Notes: generated from the letters alone by a model not told the origin. Numbered from the stretch's first letter, positions 19,076 through 28,819 are shown. The stretch is 64,000 nucleotides of DNA from Candidatus Azobacteroides pseudotrichonymphae genomovar. CFP2 (GCF_000010645.1 NC_011565.1:124001-188000); one strand, 5' to 3'. A program made the numbers and translations.

Positions 19076-19423
19076 AATCTTATTCTACTCTTTTTCTTTC
19101 ATCGCACTCCAGACAAGTGCAAACGTCGCTACGAGACAAGAAAGATATTAATAACTTTGTTATACTGGTAATGCAAATTTTGATTCATGATTTTCGTACT
19201 ATCAATCAAAGATAAACCAACCACTAAAAAACTACTTCTTCTGCATAATGTAATGTTTCGATAAAAACAAAGTAAAATAGTAAAATATTACTTTTGTGAA
19301 CCCGAAAATTATTGAACTAAAGTTTTTTCATTAGCAATAAGCTAATATGTCGATATATCATAGGTGTCTGCTAAATTTTTAGCATTCCTAAAGACAATAA
19401 TGCACCAACTTTACTACGTTTAT
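19076..19423. other. Gene-free stretch between ftsY and alr
   Basis: There is no credible reading frame in these 348 bases. They hold a plus-strand -7 octamer TACTTTTG at 19289-19296 with no gene behind it, a small hairpin at 19332-19346 (TTAGC/GCTAA) and another near 19370-19384 (GCTAA/TTAGC). An alr promoter should lie in the right part, but I cannot identify it. Confidence 0.6.
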
Positions 19424-20383
19424 CTAGCTCCCAAATAAAGAATTAACAAATTCCCTTTTTCTAAAAATTTGCAAGTCTTCCAATCTTTCTCCAATTCCAA
19501 TATATTTTACTGGAACTTGCAATTGGTTTGAAATACCTACAACTACGCCCCCTTTTGCTGTTCCATCCAATTTAGTAATTGCTAAGGATGTTATTTCAGT
19601 TGCTTTAGAAAATTTTTCTGCCTGATTGTATGCATTTTGTCCAGTTGAACTATCCAATACTAATAATATTTCATGAGGAGCATAAGGAATTATTTTTTTT
19701 ATAACATTTTTGATCTTAGTTAATTCATTCATCAAACCAATCTTGTTATGAAGGCGTCCAGCCGTATCAATGATAACTATATCAGCATTGTTGGCAATTG
19801 CTGATGTTAATGTATCATGAACTACAGAAGCAGGATCAGCACCCATTCTCTGTTTCACAATAGGGACACCAACACGTTCACTCCAAACATTTAATTGTTC
19901 CACAGCGGCAGCTCGAAATGTATCAGCAGCTCCCAAAAAAATTCTTTTATCTTTCTTTTTAAAATGATAAGCTAATTTGCCAATAGTAGTCGTTTTCCCC
20001 ACGCCATTAACACCTACTACCATGATGACATAAGGTTTTTTACTATCGGGAATTACAAAGTCTTCCACTTCCTCCACATCATTGTCCTGTAGCATAGAAA
20101 CAATTTCTTCTATGAGAATAGGTGTTAATTCATCAATATTAGCATATCTACCTCGTATGGTTCTATTTTCTATCCTCTCAATAATTTGCAATGTTGTCTT
20201 GACACCCATATCTGAATCTATTAATATTTCTTCCAGATTATCAAGTAACTCTCTATCTATTTTGGATTTACCAGCAACGGATCTTGCTATCTTTCTAAAT
20301 AGACTTTCTCTGGTTTTTAATAGACCCTCAGCCAAACTTTTTTTCTTTTCCTTGTCTTTTGGGAAAAAACTTAAAAAACTCAT
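19424..20383 (-). CDS. ftsY: Signal recognition particle receptor FtsY
   Basis: FtsY is the SRP receptor GTPase that docks ribosome-nascent chain complexes to the membrane. The ATG at 20383 (MSFLSFFPKDKEKKK, 319 residues) is right for the Bacteroidetes form, which lacks the long acidic A domain; the frame continues upstream to 20434 with non-conserved residues. The N domain covers about residues 15-100. G-domain motifs are GVNGVGKTTTIGKLA (about 122-136), DTFRAAAVEQL, DTAGRLHNK and TKLDGTAKGG, all intact. It lies 138 bases downstream of DUF4295 and the L33/L28 genes. Confidence 0.96.
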   Translation of the reverse strand: MSFLSFFPKDKEKKKSLAEGLLKTRESLFRKIARSVAGKSKIDRELLDNLEEILIDSDMGVKTTLQIIERIENRTIRGRYANIDELTPILIEEIVSMLQDNDVEEVEDFVIPDSKKPYVIMVVGVNGVGKTTTIGKLAYHFKKKDKRIFLGAADTFRAAAVEQLNVWSERVGVPIVKQRMGADPASVVHDTLTSAIANNADIVIIDTAGRLHNKIGLMNELTKIKNVIKKIIPYAPHEILLVLDSSTGQNAYNQAEKFSKATEITSLAITKLDGTAKGGVVVGISNQLQVPVKYIGIGERLEDLQIFRKREFVNSLFGS

Positions 20384-20442
20384 GAATATAATTGCATAAT
20401 GCTTTGTTAAAGAAGTCATAGAAAATCCATTCACTTCCTTTT

Positions 20443-20450
20443 CAAATCTA
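20443..20450 (-). promoter_or_regulatory. Candidate -7 promoter element for ftsY
   Basis: On the minus strand this reads TAGATTTG, matching TAnnTTTG exactly. A TTTG at 20477-20474 could be the -33 element, though the 23-base gap is slightly long. Predicted leader to the ATG at 20383 is about 55 bases. Confidence 0.45.
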
Positions 20451-20521
20451 AGATCGAAAAATGACTTTTAACGCAAATTCCAATAATCAAGTATAAAAAT
20501 ATTCTGACCTATAATTCATAT

Positions 20522-20674
20522 TTATTTGAAAAAATCTTTTACAGCTTCGTTCGGAATTATTTCTTCCTTAAAAATATATGCCCCTGTTTTAGAAGATTTA
20601 AGCATTTTAATCACTTTCGAATAAGAACGGCCTTCAGTTTTTTCACGATATCCTGCAATAGTTTTTTTTGCCAT
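20522..20674 (-). CDS. DUF4295 family small protein
   Basis: This is a 50-residue basic protein, MAKKTIAGYREKTEGRSYSK at the N-terminus and ending in KDFFK. It matches the DUF4295 family that in Bacteroidetes regularly follows ribosomal proteins L28 and L33, as it does here (12 bases downstream of rpmG). Its very basic N-terminus and location suggest a ribosome-associated role, but no function is established to my knowledge. The ATG at 20674 and the TAA at 20522-20524 are clear. I recognised it from translation of the minus strand; it is too short for most gene finders. Confidence 0.92.
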   Translation of the reverse strand: MAKKTIAGYREKTEGRSYSKVIKMLKSSKTGAYIFKEEIIPNEAVKDFFK

Positions 20675-20686
20675 AATCCTTATTTT

Positions 20687-20875
20687 TTATTTGATCTCTT
20701 TATGAAGAGTCATCTTTTTTAAGATGGGATTGTATTTTTTAAGTTCCAATCTAGTTGTTGTGTTTTTTTTATTCTTCGTAGTAATATAACGAGAAGTACC
20801 TGGCAAACCACTTTCTTTATGTTCTGCACACTCCAAAACTACTTGTACTCTGTTCCCCTTTACCTTTTTTGCCAT
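20687..20875 (-). CDS. rpmG: 50S ribosomal protein L33
   Basis: This is a 62-residue large-subunit protein. It begins [20 protein letters not shown] and contains [24 protein letters not shown], the L33 signature. Only one cysteine remains, so it is the zinc-independent (C-) form. It starts 2 bases after the rpmB stop and is followed by DUF4295, giving the standard Bacteroidetes rpmB-rpmG-DUF4295 cluster. Confidence 0.96.
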   Translation of the reverse strand: MAKKVKGNRVQVVLECAEHKESGLPGTSRYITTKNKKNTTTRLELKKYNPILKKMTLHKEIK

Positions 20876-20877
20876 TT

Positions 20878-21120
20878 CTATTGTATAATTAAATAACCTT
20901 TCTTAGACGCCTGTTTAATAGCCGCATCTAACCCAATTTTATTTATCGTTCGTAAACCATTAGCAGAGATATTAAGTTTTATCCAGCAATCCTTTTCTAC
21001 CCAATAGAATCTTTTAGAAAAAAAATTAACATTAAATTTTCTTCTCGTTTTATGGTTAGAATGGGCAACACTATTCCCCTTCATCGATTTTTTCCTTGTA
21101 ATTTGACAAATTCTTGACAT
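20878..21120 (-). CDS. rpmB: 50S ribosomal protein L28
   Basis: This is an 80-residue basic protein with the L28 pattern: [20 protein letters not shown] at the start, then [18 protein letters not shown] and the [15 protein letters not shown] segment. It is the first gene of the cluster rpmB-rpmG-DUF4295 and lies about 45 bases downstream of a predicted transcription start. Length and motifs are normal. Confidence 0.96.
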   Translation of the reverse strand: MSRICQITRKKSMKGNSVAHSNHKTRRKFNVNFFSKRFYWVEKDCWIKLNISANGLRTINKIGLDAAIKQASKKGYLIIQ

Positions 21121-21510
21121 ACATTAATACAATTTTTCAACATAAATTGACTTACACACCACCCCGCGTGCAAAGATACGTATTTTTCTATTCAAAAATT
21201 TATTACGCCCAATTCCATAGATCATAAATAATAACAAAAATAATTGTGAGAAATCTTTTTCAACAATTCATCAAGCAATTTGATCCGTATGTAATCGGAA
21301 TAAGTTTCAATAATTAATCATAACAATACATGGGATGATTTGACACTTTATAATATGTTTCAAATAGCATTTTCATATATAAACACAAATATCTTTCTCT
21401 AATTAATTAGTCAATTATCTTTTTCTTTTTAGTGTACTACAAACTAAAAAAGCTTAATTATATTACGATATATGCAACTTTCTCATCTTGATGAATTTAG
21501 ATGGAATAAA
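21121..21510. other. Gene-free stretch between ispH and rpmB
   Basis: These 390 AT-rich bases have no credible reading frame. The part next to rpmB holds its promoter element (21171-21178). The remainder, downstream of that promoter's upstream side and 3' of nothing obvious, shows no structure I can defend. Confidence 0.6.
21171..21178 (-). promoter_or_regulatory. -7 promoter element for the rpmB-rpmG-DUF4295 cluster
   Basis: On the minus strand this reads TATCTTTG followed by C, an exact TAnnTTTG match in an otherwise GC-richer patch. A TTTTTG lies upstream at 21198-21193, closer than the usual -33 spacing. The implied leader is about 45 bases. Confidence 0.55.
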
Positions 21511-22374
21511 TCAATGAAATGGGATTAGCGATAAAGCAATCTTTTCCATCAACCACTTGGGTGTAGAAGTAGCTCCGCAAATACCTACTGATTTGATTCC
21601 ATTGAACCATTCAGATTGAATATCTTTTTCATCAGAAATAAGATAAGTATTCAAATTAGCTCTTCTGCACTCGTTGAATAATATCGTACCATTAGAACTA
21701 TTATCCCCTGCTACAAATAGTAGAAGATTGTGTTGTACAGCAAACTTACGAATATGATTTATCCGATTCACCATCTGGTGACAAATTGTATTGAACGAAG
21801 AGAATATTATTGGATGAATTATTTTATTTTCTATTTCTTTAACAATCTCTTTAAAATCATCCACAAACATAGTAGTTTGCGAAAACAGATAAATATTTTT
21901 AGCAAAATCTATCTGTTGAATGTCATTTTTACTTTCAATTACAATTGCATTCCCATTGGTTTGTCCTACAAGAGCACTCACTTCAGCATGTTTGGACCTA
22001 CCAAATAGCACAATCTGTGATTTTGTGTTGGCAAACGATTGATATATCTTCTGAATCTTTTTTTGTAGTTGTAATACAACTGGGCAAGTAGCATCTATAA
22101 TATGAATACTATTTTGATTGGCTACTTCGTAAGTAGAAGGTGGTTCACCATGTGCACGAAATAATACTTTTTTATTGTATATCCTACCTAATTCTTCGTG
22201 ATTAATAATTTTTAGTCCTTTCTTTTGTAGCCTAACTACTTCCTGACTATTATGAACAATATCACCCAGACAATACAATTCATCATTAGTTATCAATTCT
22301 TTTTCAGCTCTTTGAATCGCACTCATTACTCCAAAACAAAATCCAGAATCACAGTCTATCTCAATTGTTTTCAT
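21511..22374 (-). CDS. ispH: 4-hydroxy-3-methylbut-2-enyl diphosphate reductase
   Basis: IspH is the iron-sulfur enzyme of the last MEP-pathway step, making IPP and DMAPP. I chose the ATG at 22374 ([16 protein letters not shown], 287 residues); the frame opens further to 22422 but the extra 16 residues are not conserved. The three cluster cysteines lie in GFCFGV (about residue 13), DATCPVV, and [23 protein letters not shown] and SQTTM are also conserved. It is divergent from der. ispD and ispE are elsewhere in the window, so three MEP steps are represented, none clustered. Confidence 0.95.
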
Positions 22375-22521
22375 TTTATCAACGATTGTGCTAACAAAAT
22401 AAGTAGAATATATAGAAACCATTTATATTTGTTTTTTCAATAATAAACACCTGGTTTATTATCATTTGGTTTTATTACATAATTGTGTCTCCCAAGTCAC
22501 TAATTTCATTTCCTGGATCTT

Positions 22522-23835
22522 ATGAATAATATAGTAGCAATTGTTGGTCGTCCCAATGTAGGTAAATCAACCTTATTTAACCGTTTGACGCAAAGTCACC
22601 AAGCTATTGTGGATGAGGAGGAAGGTACAACTCGAGACCGCCAATACAGTAAGGTAGAATGGTGTGGTCAAATTTTTTCTATCATTGACACAGGAGGATG
22701 GGTGTTGAATTCCGATGACATTTTTGAAGAAGAAATCAATAAACAAGTTCAAATTGCCATTGAAGAAGCTGATATTATTTTATTTTTAGTAGACGTTATT
22801 CATGGAACAACTGATTTAGACCAACAAATAGCTGCTCTACTTCGCAGAGAAAAAAAACTAGTTATTCTTGTCTCCAATAAGGCTGATAACTATAAACTTT
22901 ATGCTCAATCAGCAGAGTTTTATGCACTTGGATTAGGCGATCCCTACAATGTATCTGCAATTAATGGTTCGGGGACAGGAGAATTATTAGACTACCTTAT
23001 TTCTAATTTTACTAAAAAAGTCGATAATAAACCAGAAATCACAATTCCGGCTATTGCAATTGTCGGAAAACCTAATGTTGGCAAATCTTCTCTCATTAAT
23101 GCCCTTACAAATGAAGAACGAAATATTGTTACAAACATTGCAGGAACTACTCGAGATTCAATTTATACACTTTATGATAAATTTGGATTGAAGTTTTATC
23201 TAGTAGATACCGCCGGAATCTGCAAGAAAAAAAAGGTAGAAGAAAATTCCGAATACTACTCCATCATACGAGCCATTCGTTCTATTGAAAGTTCGGACAT
23301 TTGTATCTTGCTAATTGATGCTACACAATGTATTATGGCCCAAGATATCAATATTTTTTCTATAATACAAAAAAATGAGAAAGGCCTAATAATAGTAGTC
23401 AATAAATGGGATTTGATTCAAAACAAAAACCCAAAGACTATATACACTTTTGAAAACGCCATTCGTCAACGAACTGCTCCTTTTACAGATGTTCCCATTA
23501 TTTTTTCTTCAGCACAAACTAAAAAACGAATATATAAAATATTACAGGTTGCCAAAGAAGTCTATGATATTCGTCAAATTAAAATTCCTACATCTCAATT
23601 GAATAGGATTTTGCTTCCAATAATAGCAAAAACACCACCTCCCATTAATAAAGGTAAAGTAGTACGAATAAAATATGTTACGCAGCTTACAAATACAATT
23701 ATTCCAAGCTTTGTTTTCTTTTGCAATCTTCCTAAATGGATAAAAACTCCTTACAAACGATTTCTCGAAAACCAAATGCGAAAAAATTGGAAACTAACTG
23801 GAACTCCTATTAATATTTTTATGCGAGAAAAATAG
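22522..23835 (+). CDS. der: Ribosome-associated GTPase Der
   Basis: Der (EngA) is a tandem GTPase required for 50S subunit assembly. The 437 residues hold two complete G domains: first P-loop [12 protein letters not shown] (residues 8-19) with DTGGW and NKAD, second P-loop [12 protein letters not shown] near 180-191 with DTAG and NKWDL. The C-terminal KH-like domain follows and ends [18 protein letters not shown], typical of the family. The ATG is at 22522, divergent from ispH. A short inverted repeat, 23831-23849, overlaps the stop codon. Confidence 0.97.
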   Translation: MNNIVAIVGRPNVGKSTLFNRLTQSHQAIVDEEEGTTRDRQYSKVEWCGQIFSIIDTGGWVLNSDDIFEEEINKQVQIAIEEADIILFLVDVIHGTTDLDQQIAALLRREKKLVILVSNKADNYKLYAQSAEFYALGLGDPYNVSAINGSGTGELLDYLISNFTKKVDNKPEITIPAIAIVGKPNVGKSSLINALTNEERNIVTNIAGTTRDSIYTLYDKFGLKFYLVDTAGICKKKKVEENSEYYSIIRAIRSIESSDICILLIDATQCIMAQDINIFSIIQKNEKGLIIVVNKWDLIQNKNPKTIYTFENAIRQRTAPFTDVPIIFSSAQTKKRIYKILQVAKEVYDIRQIKIPTSQLNRILLPIIAKTPPPINKGKVVRIKYVTQLTNTIIPSFVFFCNLPKWIKTPYKRFLENQMRKNWKLTGTPINIFMREK

Positions 23836-24207
23836 ATAGACTGTCTATTGGAATGTCTGCGAGTAGTGACTTAGTTCAAAAAGAGATAGCTCCTCCTCCT
23901 TATCATAATTCGAATAAGACCCTACTGCTTAAGATATTAATTTATGCAGGATTTTATGATAACTAATCATTTTTTTGATAAAACAATAATATGAGGCAGG
24001 TGTTTAAATAAAAAAATCTATCTAAGGGGATATTAATATAATCTTATCTATTTATTATATTGATTTAGTTTTTATCTACAGAAAAGATTTGCTGAACAAT
24101 ATAGCTTGTTTAGAATTAGACAATAAAAGTGTCATGAATTTTAATTTTCAATGAATAATTCCTCCAGATAACACTTTTATTATATTTATCTTTACTCATT
24201 TACTTGT
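23836..24207. other. Gene-free stretch between der and the RNase H gene
   Basis: These 372 bases are AT-rich with no credible coding frame. They carry a short stem at 23831-23849 (AATAGA/TCTATT) overlapping the der stop and a long-range 11-bp inverted repeat at 24122-24181 just before the RNase H gene. Confidence 0.6.
24122..24181. repeat. 11-bp inverted repeat with 38-base loop upstream of the RNase H gene
   Basis: AATAAAAGTGT (24122-24132) is matched perfectly by ACACTTTTATT (24171-24181). The loop holds a smaller potential stem (TGAA/TTCA). The second arm ends 26 bases before the GTG start of the next gene, so it may be leader structure or a terminator for der. Confidence 0.5.
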
Positions 24208-24834
24208 GTGAAAAACAATTCGAAACAGAAATGGTATGTGGTCTGGGAAGGAATTGAACCAGGCATTTATGAAACATGGAATGAGTGTAAAAAACAAATA
24301 GATAGATTTAATAGACCATTATATAAATCTTTCTTTTCATGTGAAGAAGCTGAAGAAGCATATAAGTCTGATCCCAAACTTTATATAAGAAGAAAGATAT
24401 GCAAGAAAAAAGATACACTAAATGAAATTGACTACCATAGTTTGTCTGTAGACGCAGCTTGTAGTGGCAACCCGGGAAATATGGAATATCGAGGTGTTTA
24501 CACAAAAACAAAAGAAGAAGTGTTTCATTCAGGACCATTCCAAGAAGGGACTAATAATATAGGGGAATTTCTCGCAATTGTACATGGTTTGATATGGCTC
24601 AAACAACAAAAATTTTCTATGCCTATTTATTCCGATAGTAAAATCGCTATCATATGGGTTCAAAATAAAAAATGTCGAACTAAATTAGAGCTTTGTAAAA
24701 ATAATAAACCAATCTTTGATCTGATTGAAAGAGCGGAAAAATGGTTGAAAAATAACAGCTATATAACTCGTATCCTTAAATGGAATACTAAAAAATGGGG
24801 CGAGATTTTTGCAGATTTTAATAGGAAAAAATAA
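24208..24834 (+). CDS. Ribonuclease HI with N-terminal viroplasmin-like domain
   Basis: This 208-residue protein degrades RNA in RNA-DNA hybrids. The N-terminus (KWYVVWEGIEPGIYETW, about residues 6-60) is the small hybrid-binding domain shared with caulimovirus viroplasmin. The catalytic domain shows the conserved acidic residues in DAACSGNPG, NNIGEFLAIVHG, YSDSKIAI and the terminal FADFNRK. The start is GTG at 24208; no ATG fits the conserved N-terminus. It is bordered by gene-free stretches on both sides, so it is probably a single-gene transcript. Confidence 0.92.
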   Translation: MKNNSKQKWYVVWEGIEPGIYETWNECKKQIDRFNRPLYKSFFSCEEAEEAYKSDPKLYIRRKICKKKDTLNEIDYHSLSVDAACSGNPGNMEYRGVYTKTKEEVFHSGPFQEGTNNIGEFLAIVHGLIWLKQQKFSMPIYSDSKIAIIWVQNKKCRTKLELCKNNKPIFDLIERAEKWLKNNSYITRILKWNTKKWGEIFADFNRKK

Positions 24835-25354
24835 TACCTTATCACAAATAAGAGTTTGAAAAGATTTGAAAACATATATTTTTGTATATCATACAGTAAA
24901 ATATTCATTTTTTTACGAATATGGCACCAGATCTAATGTGCTTTGTGCAGATCGGGCTCTATGAGAGAAATAATTATTTTTAATTGTTGTTAAGTTAAGT
25001 TAAGTTAAGTTAAGTTAAGTTAAGTTAAGTTAAACCTAAAGCAGAGATTCAATCTTAAGAATTACAAACAAACAGATAGCAATTAAAATTCCTTTTGAGC
25101 CTAATTGTAGATTACACTCTGTTTATACCTAGCATTACAGGAGTACGGGATTTTTTCATAACTGCAGATATTTATGTAAATTCAGAAACTGTCTAAGTAT
25201 TATGGATAATAAACAGGTTTTTAAAAGTTCGAAGATGGATTGAGATATTGATGCGATCATTCAAGGCCTTACCGTTAAACGTTAATTACAATTGGATACT
25301 ATTCAGTAAAAAATCTTTTGCCTAAGATTCTATTTAATTAAATAAAAGTCATTT
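24835..25354. other. Gene-free stretch with pentanucleotide repeat between RNase H and priA
   Basis: In 520 bases I find no coding frame. The notable content is the TAAGT array at 24991-25033 and a GC-richer patch near 24922-24962 with partly complementary GATC-containing segments that may be a weak hairpin. No recognisable promoter precedes priA. Confidence 0.6.
24991..25033. repeat. TAAGT pentanucleotide tandem repeat
   Basis: Eight perfect copies of TAAGT plus a final TAA lie in the gene-free stretch 320 bases upstream of priA. All units are identical, which suggests recent expansion by slippage. No coding frame crosses it. Confidence 0.97.
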
Positions 25355-27349
25355 TTGTATATAGAAGTTATTTTACCGTTACCTCTAAATGGTACATTCA
25401 CTTACTTTGTGCCTACTGAAATGGAATCACAAATTATGATTGGCAGCTTAGTGGTGGTTGGCTTTGGAGAGTACAACAAATATCACCGTGGATTAGTTTT
25501 ATGTATTGAACAAATTCTACCTTCGACTATCAATGTAGAAAAGATAAAGCCAATACTATCAGTGGAAAGTTCTCGACCTGCTATTCGACAATCACAACTA
25601 CGTTTCTGGCAATGGATTTCGAATTATTATTTATGTACTTTAGGTAATGTTTTTAAAACAGCACTACCTTCATCTTTTCATATGAAAGAAAAACAATCGG
25701 AAAGATGCAAAATAATACCACAACCATTCTCTAAATTGAATGAACTGCAGAAAAAGATATTTGACCAAATTGTGGAAAACTTTCAAAAAAAAGATGTATG
25801 TCTTTTACATAAAAATATTTCTTTGGGAGAAATAGAAATTTATATTCATCTTATCGAAAGAACTTTGAAACAAAACAGGCAAGTATTGTATCTTTTACCA
25901 GAAATTGCTTTAACAAGACAAATCACTAACCATTTAAAACAGTTCTTTGGTGAACAACTAGATGTTTACCATTCAAAAGTAAATTTGAATAAACGAATGG
26001 AAATTTGGAATAATCTTTTAAGTGACAAGCAATATCAGATTATATTAGGAGTTCATTCTTCCATATTTTTACCCTTTAAAAATTTAGGACTAATCATTAT
26101 AGATGAAGAACATGACTCAAGCTATAAACAACAAAAAATTGCTCCTTATTATCATGCTCGCAATGCAGCTATTGTTTTAGCAACTATACACAATTCTAAA
26201 GTAATTCTGGGAAGTGCTACTCCTTCAATAGAATCGTTCTATAATGTTCAAATAGATAAATATAGTTATATCAATTCAAATGAATATTTAAAGAAAACCA
26301 AACCATTACCTATTATTTCAATAGATGTAAAAGAATTGAAACGGAAAAGGAAAATGAAAACTATCTTTTCTCCCTTGCTCATAGAACACATGAAACAAAA
26401 ATTAAAAAATGGGGAACAGGTGATTTTATTCCAAAATCGGCGAGGCTTTGCACCATGTATTTTTTGCAAAGCTTGTAATTGGACTCCTAAATGTCATTTT
26501 TGCGATATTAATCTTACTTATCATAAAGAGAGTGATCGACTAACTTGCCATTATTGTGGAAGGAACTATTTATTACCTAACAAATGCTTTAGGTGTGGTA
26601 ATCTTAATTTACAATCAATCGGTTATGGAACAGAAAAGGTAGAAGAAGAAGTCCAGGTACTTTTCCCTGGTGCATCAGTTGCTCGCATGGATCTTGATAC
26701 GACTAAGGTGAAGAAATCTTTAAAAAAAACTATTTCCAATTTCGAAAGTGGACAAATACAAATTCTAATCGGAACACAAATAATTTATAAAGGATTGAAT
26801 ATAAATAAAGTTGGCTTAATTGGTATACTTGATGTTGATACTTTAATGAATTTTCCGGATTTTAGAGCATATGAACGAACCTACCAACTAATATTGCAAA
26901 TGGTAGAAAAGGTGAAAAGACAGCGAACTCAAGGCGAACTCATACTCCAAACTTCTCATCCAAATCATCCATTGATTAAAATAGTTTTACAACAAAACTA
27001 TAAAGGAATGTATGATATGCAAATAGAAGAACGAATACTATTTAAATACCCACCATTTTCTCGATTAATACATATTCTGCTTTATCACAAAAGGGAAGAA
27101 TTACTTTGCAAAGTATCTGACAAGTATGTTCATTTATTGCAAGAAAAACTAGGAGATAGAGTAGTGGGTCATGACAAACCTATAGTGGGAAAAATAAAAG
27201 GTCTTTATATTCGGAAAATACTTTTGAAAATTGAAGTCAACGCTTCATCGATTGCTTTGCGTAAGATACTAGAAGGAATTCACACAAAAATACTTAAGAC
27301 AGCAGGCCTTAGGCGTGTTATCATCCATTATGATGTGGATCCTATATAA
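25355..27349 (+). CDS. priA: Primosomal protein N' (PriA), motor motifs degenerate
   Basis: PriA recognises stalled forks and reloads the replisome. The 664-residue frame opens with TTG at 25355; an in-frame stop at 25343-25345 excludes an upstream ATG. The 3'-end-binding domain (about residues 1-110) runs almost directly into the helicase at about 127, so the winged-helix region seen in other PriA proteins is missing. Walker A, usually GVTxSGKTEIY, reads KNISLGEIEIY at 153-163: lysine 159 is Glu and threonine 160 is Ile. Motif VI, usually SGRAGR, reads VEKVKR at 517-522. DEEH (250-253), the eight zinc-binding cysteines (about 368-414) and the FPDFRAYER block remain. The frame has no internal stop, so I infer a translated but ATPase-dead scaffold rather than a pseudogene. 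Confidence 0.88.
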   Translation: MYIEVILPLPLNGTFTYFVPTEMESQIMIGSLVVVGFGEYNKYHRGLVLCIEQILPSTINVEKIKPILSVESSRPAIRQSQLRFWQWISNYYLCTLGNVFKTALPSSFHMKEKQSERCKIIPQPFSKLNELQKKIFDQIVENFQKKDVCLLHKNISLGEIEIYIHLIERTLKQNRQVLYLLPEIALTRQITNHLKQFFGEQLDVYHSKVNLNKRMEIWNNLLSDKQYQIILGVHSSIFLPFKNLGLIIIDEEHDSSYKQQKIAPYYHARNAAIVLATIHNSKVILGSATPSIESFYNVQIDKYSYINSNEYLKKTKPLPIISIDVKELKRKRKMKTIFSPLLIEHMKQKLKNGEQVILFQNRRGFAPCIFCKACNWTPKCHFCDINLTYHKESDRLTCHYCGRNYLLPNKCFRCGNLNLQSIGYGTEKVEEEVQVLFPGASVARMDLDTTKVKKSLKKTISNFESGQIQILIGTQIIYKGLNINKVGLIGILDVDTLMNFPDFRAYERTYQLILQMVEKVKRQRTQGELILQTSHPNHPLIKIVLQQNYKGMYDMQIEERILFKYPPFSRLIHILLYHKREELLCKVSDKYVHLLQEKLGDRVVGHDKPIVGKIKGLYIRKILLKIEVNASSIALRKILEGIHTKILKTAGLRRVIIHYDVDPI

Positions 27350-27684
27350 GAAAAGGGGTATCGGATTAAAACTAAAATCATCTATATGGATTAGATAAAA
27401 AACCATCTAAATTTAAGATAACTCTTTAAGAAAGAATTGACTATCCATCTATGATGATGGTCAATTCGTCCATTCCGATTCAAGAATCTTACACTTTTAA
27501 GAATTTTCAGAAAGTAATGTTTTTCATACAAACAAAAAATGATAATCTGACTCTTAAATAAGAATAAAAATTTATTGCTTTTTAAAGCAAGTAAATAAGG
27601 AGAAACCACGAAGTCTAAACTATCTATACTCTTATAACTACTGTTAGTAAAATTTGATTAAATCTTACTCGTATTTTTATTTGT
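27350..27684. other. Gene-free stretch between convergent priA and pth
   Basis: The 335 bases hold no gene. They contain the inverted repeat at 27434-27467 and a small GATTC/GAATC stem near 27476-27487, consistent with transcription ending from both sides. Confidence 0.6.
27434..27467. terminator. Candidate bidirectional terminator between priA and pth
   Basis: GAATTGAC and GTCAATTC (8 bp, perfect) enclose a second short stem CATC/GATG, in the gap between two convergent genes. There is no strong T-run on either side, so this is only a candidate. Confidence 0.4.
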
Positions 27685-28245
27685 TTATTTATTAAACAAA
27701 TTCATTGTTATTTCTGATCCAGAAAGACAAAAACTATAGACTATTTCTATTGCCTTCTCAATTCTCTCGGAGAGATGTTTTTTCTCTTCTTTTGTGAAAT
27801 TATCTAGTACATAATTAATTTGACAACCCGATGGAAAATTATTACCGATACCAAAACGCAAACGATTGTAATACTTTGTTCTCAAAGTATATTGAATATT
27901 CTTTAATCCATTGTGTCCGCCATCACTACCTTTAGTTTTGAGACGTAAAGAACCAAATGGCAAAGACAGGTCGTCTACCAGTATAAGTAAATTTTCTGAA
28001 TATATATTTTCTTTTTGTAGCCAGTAACGAATGGCATTCCCACTTAAATTCATGTAAGTAGAAGGCTTAAGTAAAAAAAGACATTTGTTTTTCAATTTTA
28101 ATGATGCTATAGCACCATAACACTTGTCTGTAAAAACAACACTGGATGCTTTAGCTAAAGCATCTAATATCATAAAACCAATGTTATGACGACTATTTTC
28201 ATATTTTTGTCCAACATTACCTAGCCCTGCAACTAAATATTTCAT
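27685..28245 (-). CDS. pth: Peptidyl-tRNA hydrolase
   Basis: Pth releases peptides from prematurely dropped peptidyl-tRNAs. The 186 residues show the family signature [22 protein letters not shown] with catalytic His20, the MNLSGNAI segment, the conserved [25 protein letters not shown] block with the catalytic-site aspartate, and LRFGIG. It starts 4 bases after the rplY stop, forming the common rplY-pth pair. The protein appears intact. Confidence 0.96.
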   Translation of the reverse strand: MKYLVAGLGNVGQKYENSRHNIGFMILDALAKASSVVFTDKCYGAIASLKLKNKCLFLLKPSTYMNLSGNAIRYWLQKENIYSENLLILVDDLSLPFGSLRLKTKGSDGGHNGLKNIQYTLRTKYYNRLRFGIGNNFPSGCQINYVLDNFTKEEKKHLSERIEKAIEIVYSFCLSGSEITMNLFNK

Positions 28246-28249
28246 ACGC

Positions 28250-28819
28250 TTACTGGGAAACAGTACTACGAGCGGTACGAGTTAATTTAACAGACGCTAC
28301 CACATTATCTTTTGCATTTAACAGTTCTAAGTTATCGAAAGACAACTTTCCCACTTGAATAGTTTTACCCAATTCTAAATTTTCCACATTAATTACCAAT
28401 CTTTCAGGAAAATCTTTATAAAACCCTTTGACTTTCAATTTCCGCATTTCACTACAAAGTTTTCCGCCTGCTTTTATCCCTTCTGCTAAACCTTCCAATA
28501 CGACTGGTATCTCAATAATCACAGGTTTATTTTTAAATATTCGTAAAAAATCCACATGCAATATTTCATCATTCACCGGATGAAATTGTATCTCCTTCAA
28601 AATAGAAAGATACAACTTCTCTTCAATGCACAAATTTACAATAAATACATCGGGAGTGTATACCAACTTACGAAGATTTTCTCTAAAAACATTAAAATGT
28701 ATTACATTTTCATTACCACCATATAACACACATGGAATCAACGATTCTTTACGATACGCTTTTACCGCTTTTTTACCAAGAAAATCCCTCCTAAATCCTT
28801 TTAATTGAAATGTTTTCAT
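28250..28819 (-). CDS. rplY: 50S ribosomal protein L25/general stress protein Ctc
   Basis: This 5S rRNA-binding protein has the two-domain CTC layout: the L25 beta-barrel (about residues 1-90, [20 protein letters not shown] at the start) and the C-terminal TL5-like domain ([29 protein letters not shown]). Its 189 residues match the family. The ATG is at 28819. The next gene on the same strand is pth, 4 bases away. Upstream lies a long gene-free stretch. Confidence 0.95.
   Translation of the reverse strand: MKTFQLKGFRRDFLGKKAVKAYRKESLIPCVLYGGNENVIHFNVFRENLRKLVYTPDVFIVNLCIEEKLYLSILKEIQFHPVNDEILHVDFLRIFKNKPVIIEIPVVLEGLAEGIKAGGKLCSEMRKLKVKGFYKDFPERLVINVENLELGKTIQVGKLSFDNLELLNAKDNVVASVKLTRTARSTVSQ

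Noticed and set aside
20082..20399. 105-codon plus-strand reading frame
   Set aside because: It is antisense to the N-terminal half of ftsY and has no family resemblance.
24991..25033. The TAAGT array as a possible CRISPR
   Set aside because: The unit is 5 bases with no spacers and there are no cas genes; it is a simple tandem repeat.
25355..27349. PriA frame as a plain pseudogene
   Set aside because: 664 codons without a stop, with conserved DEEH, zinc cysteines and C-terminal blocks, favour a maintained protein; the pseudogene reading is kept only as an alternative.
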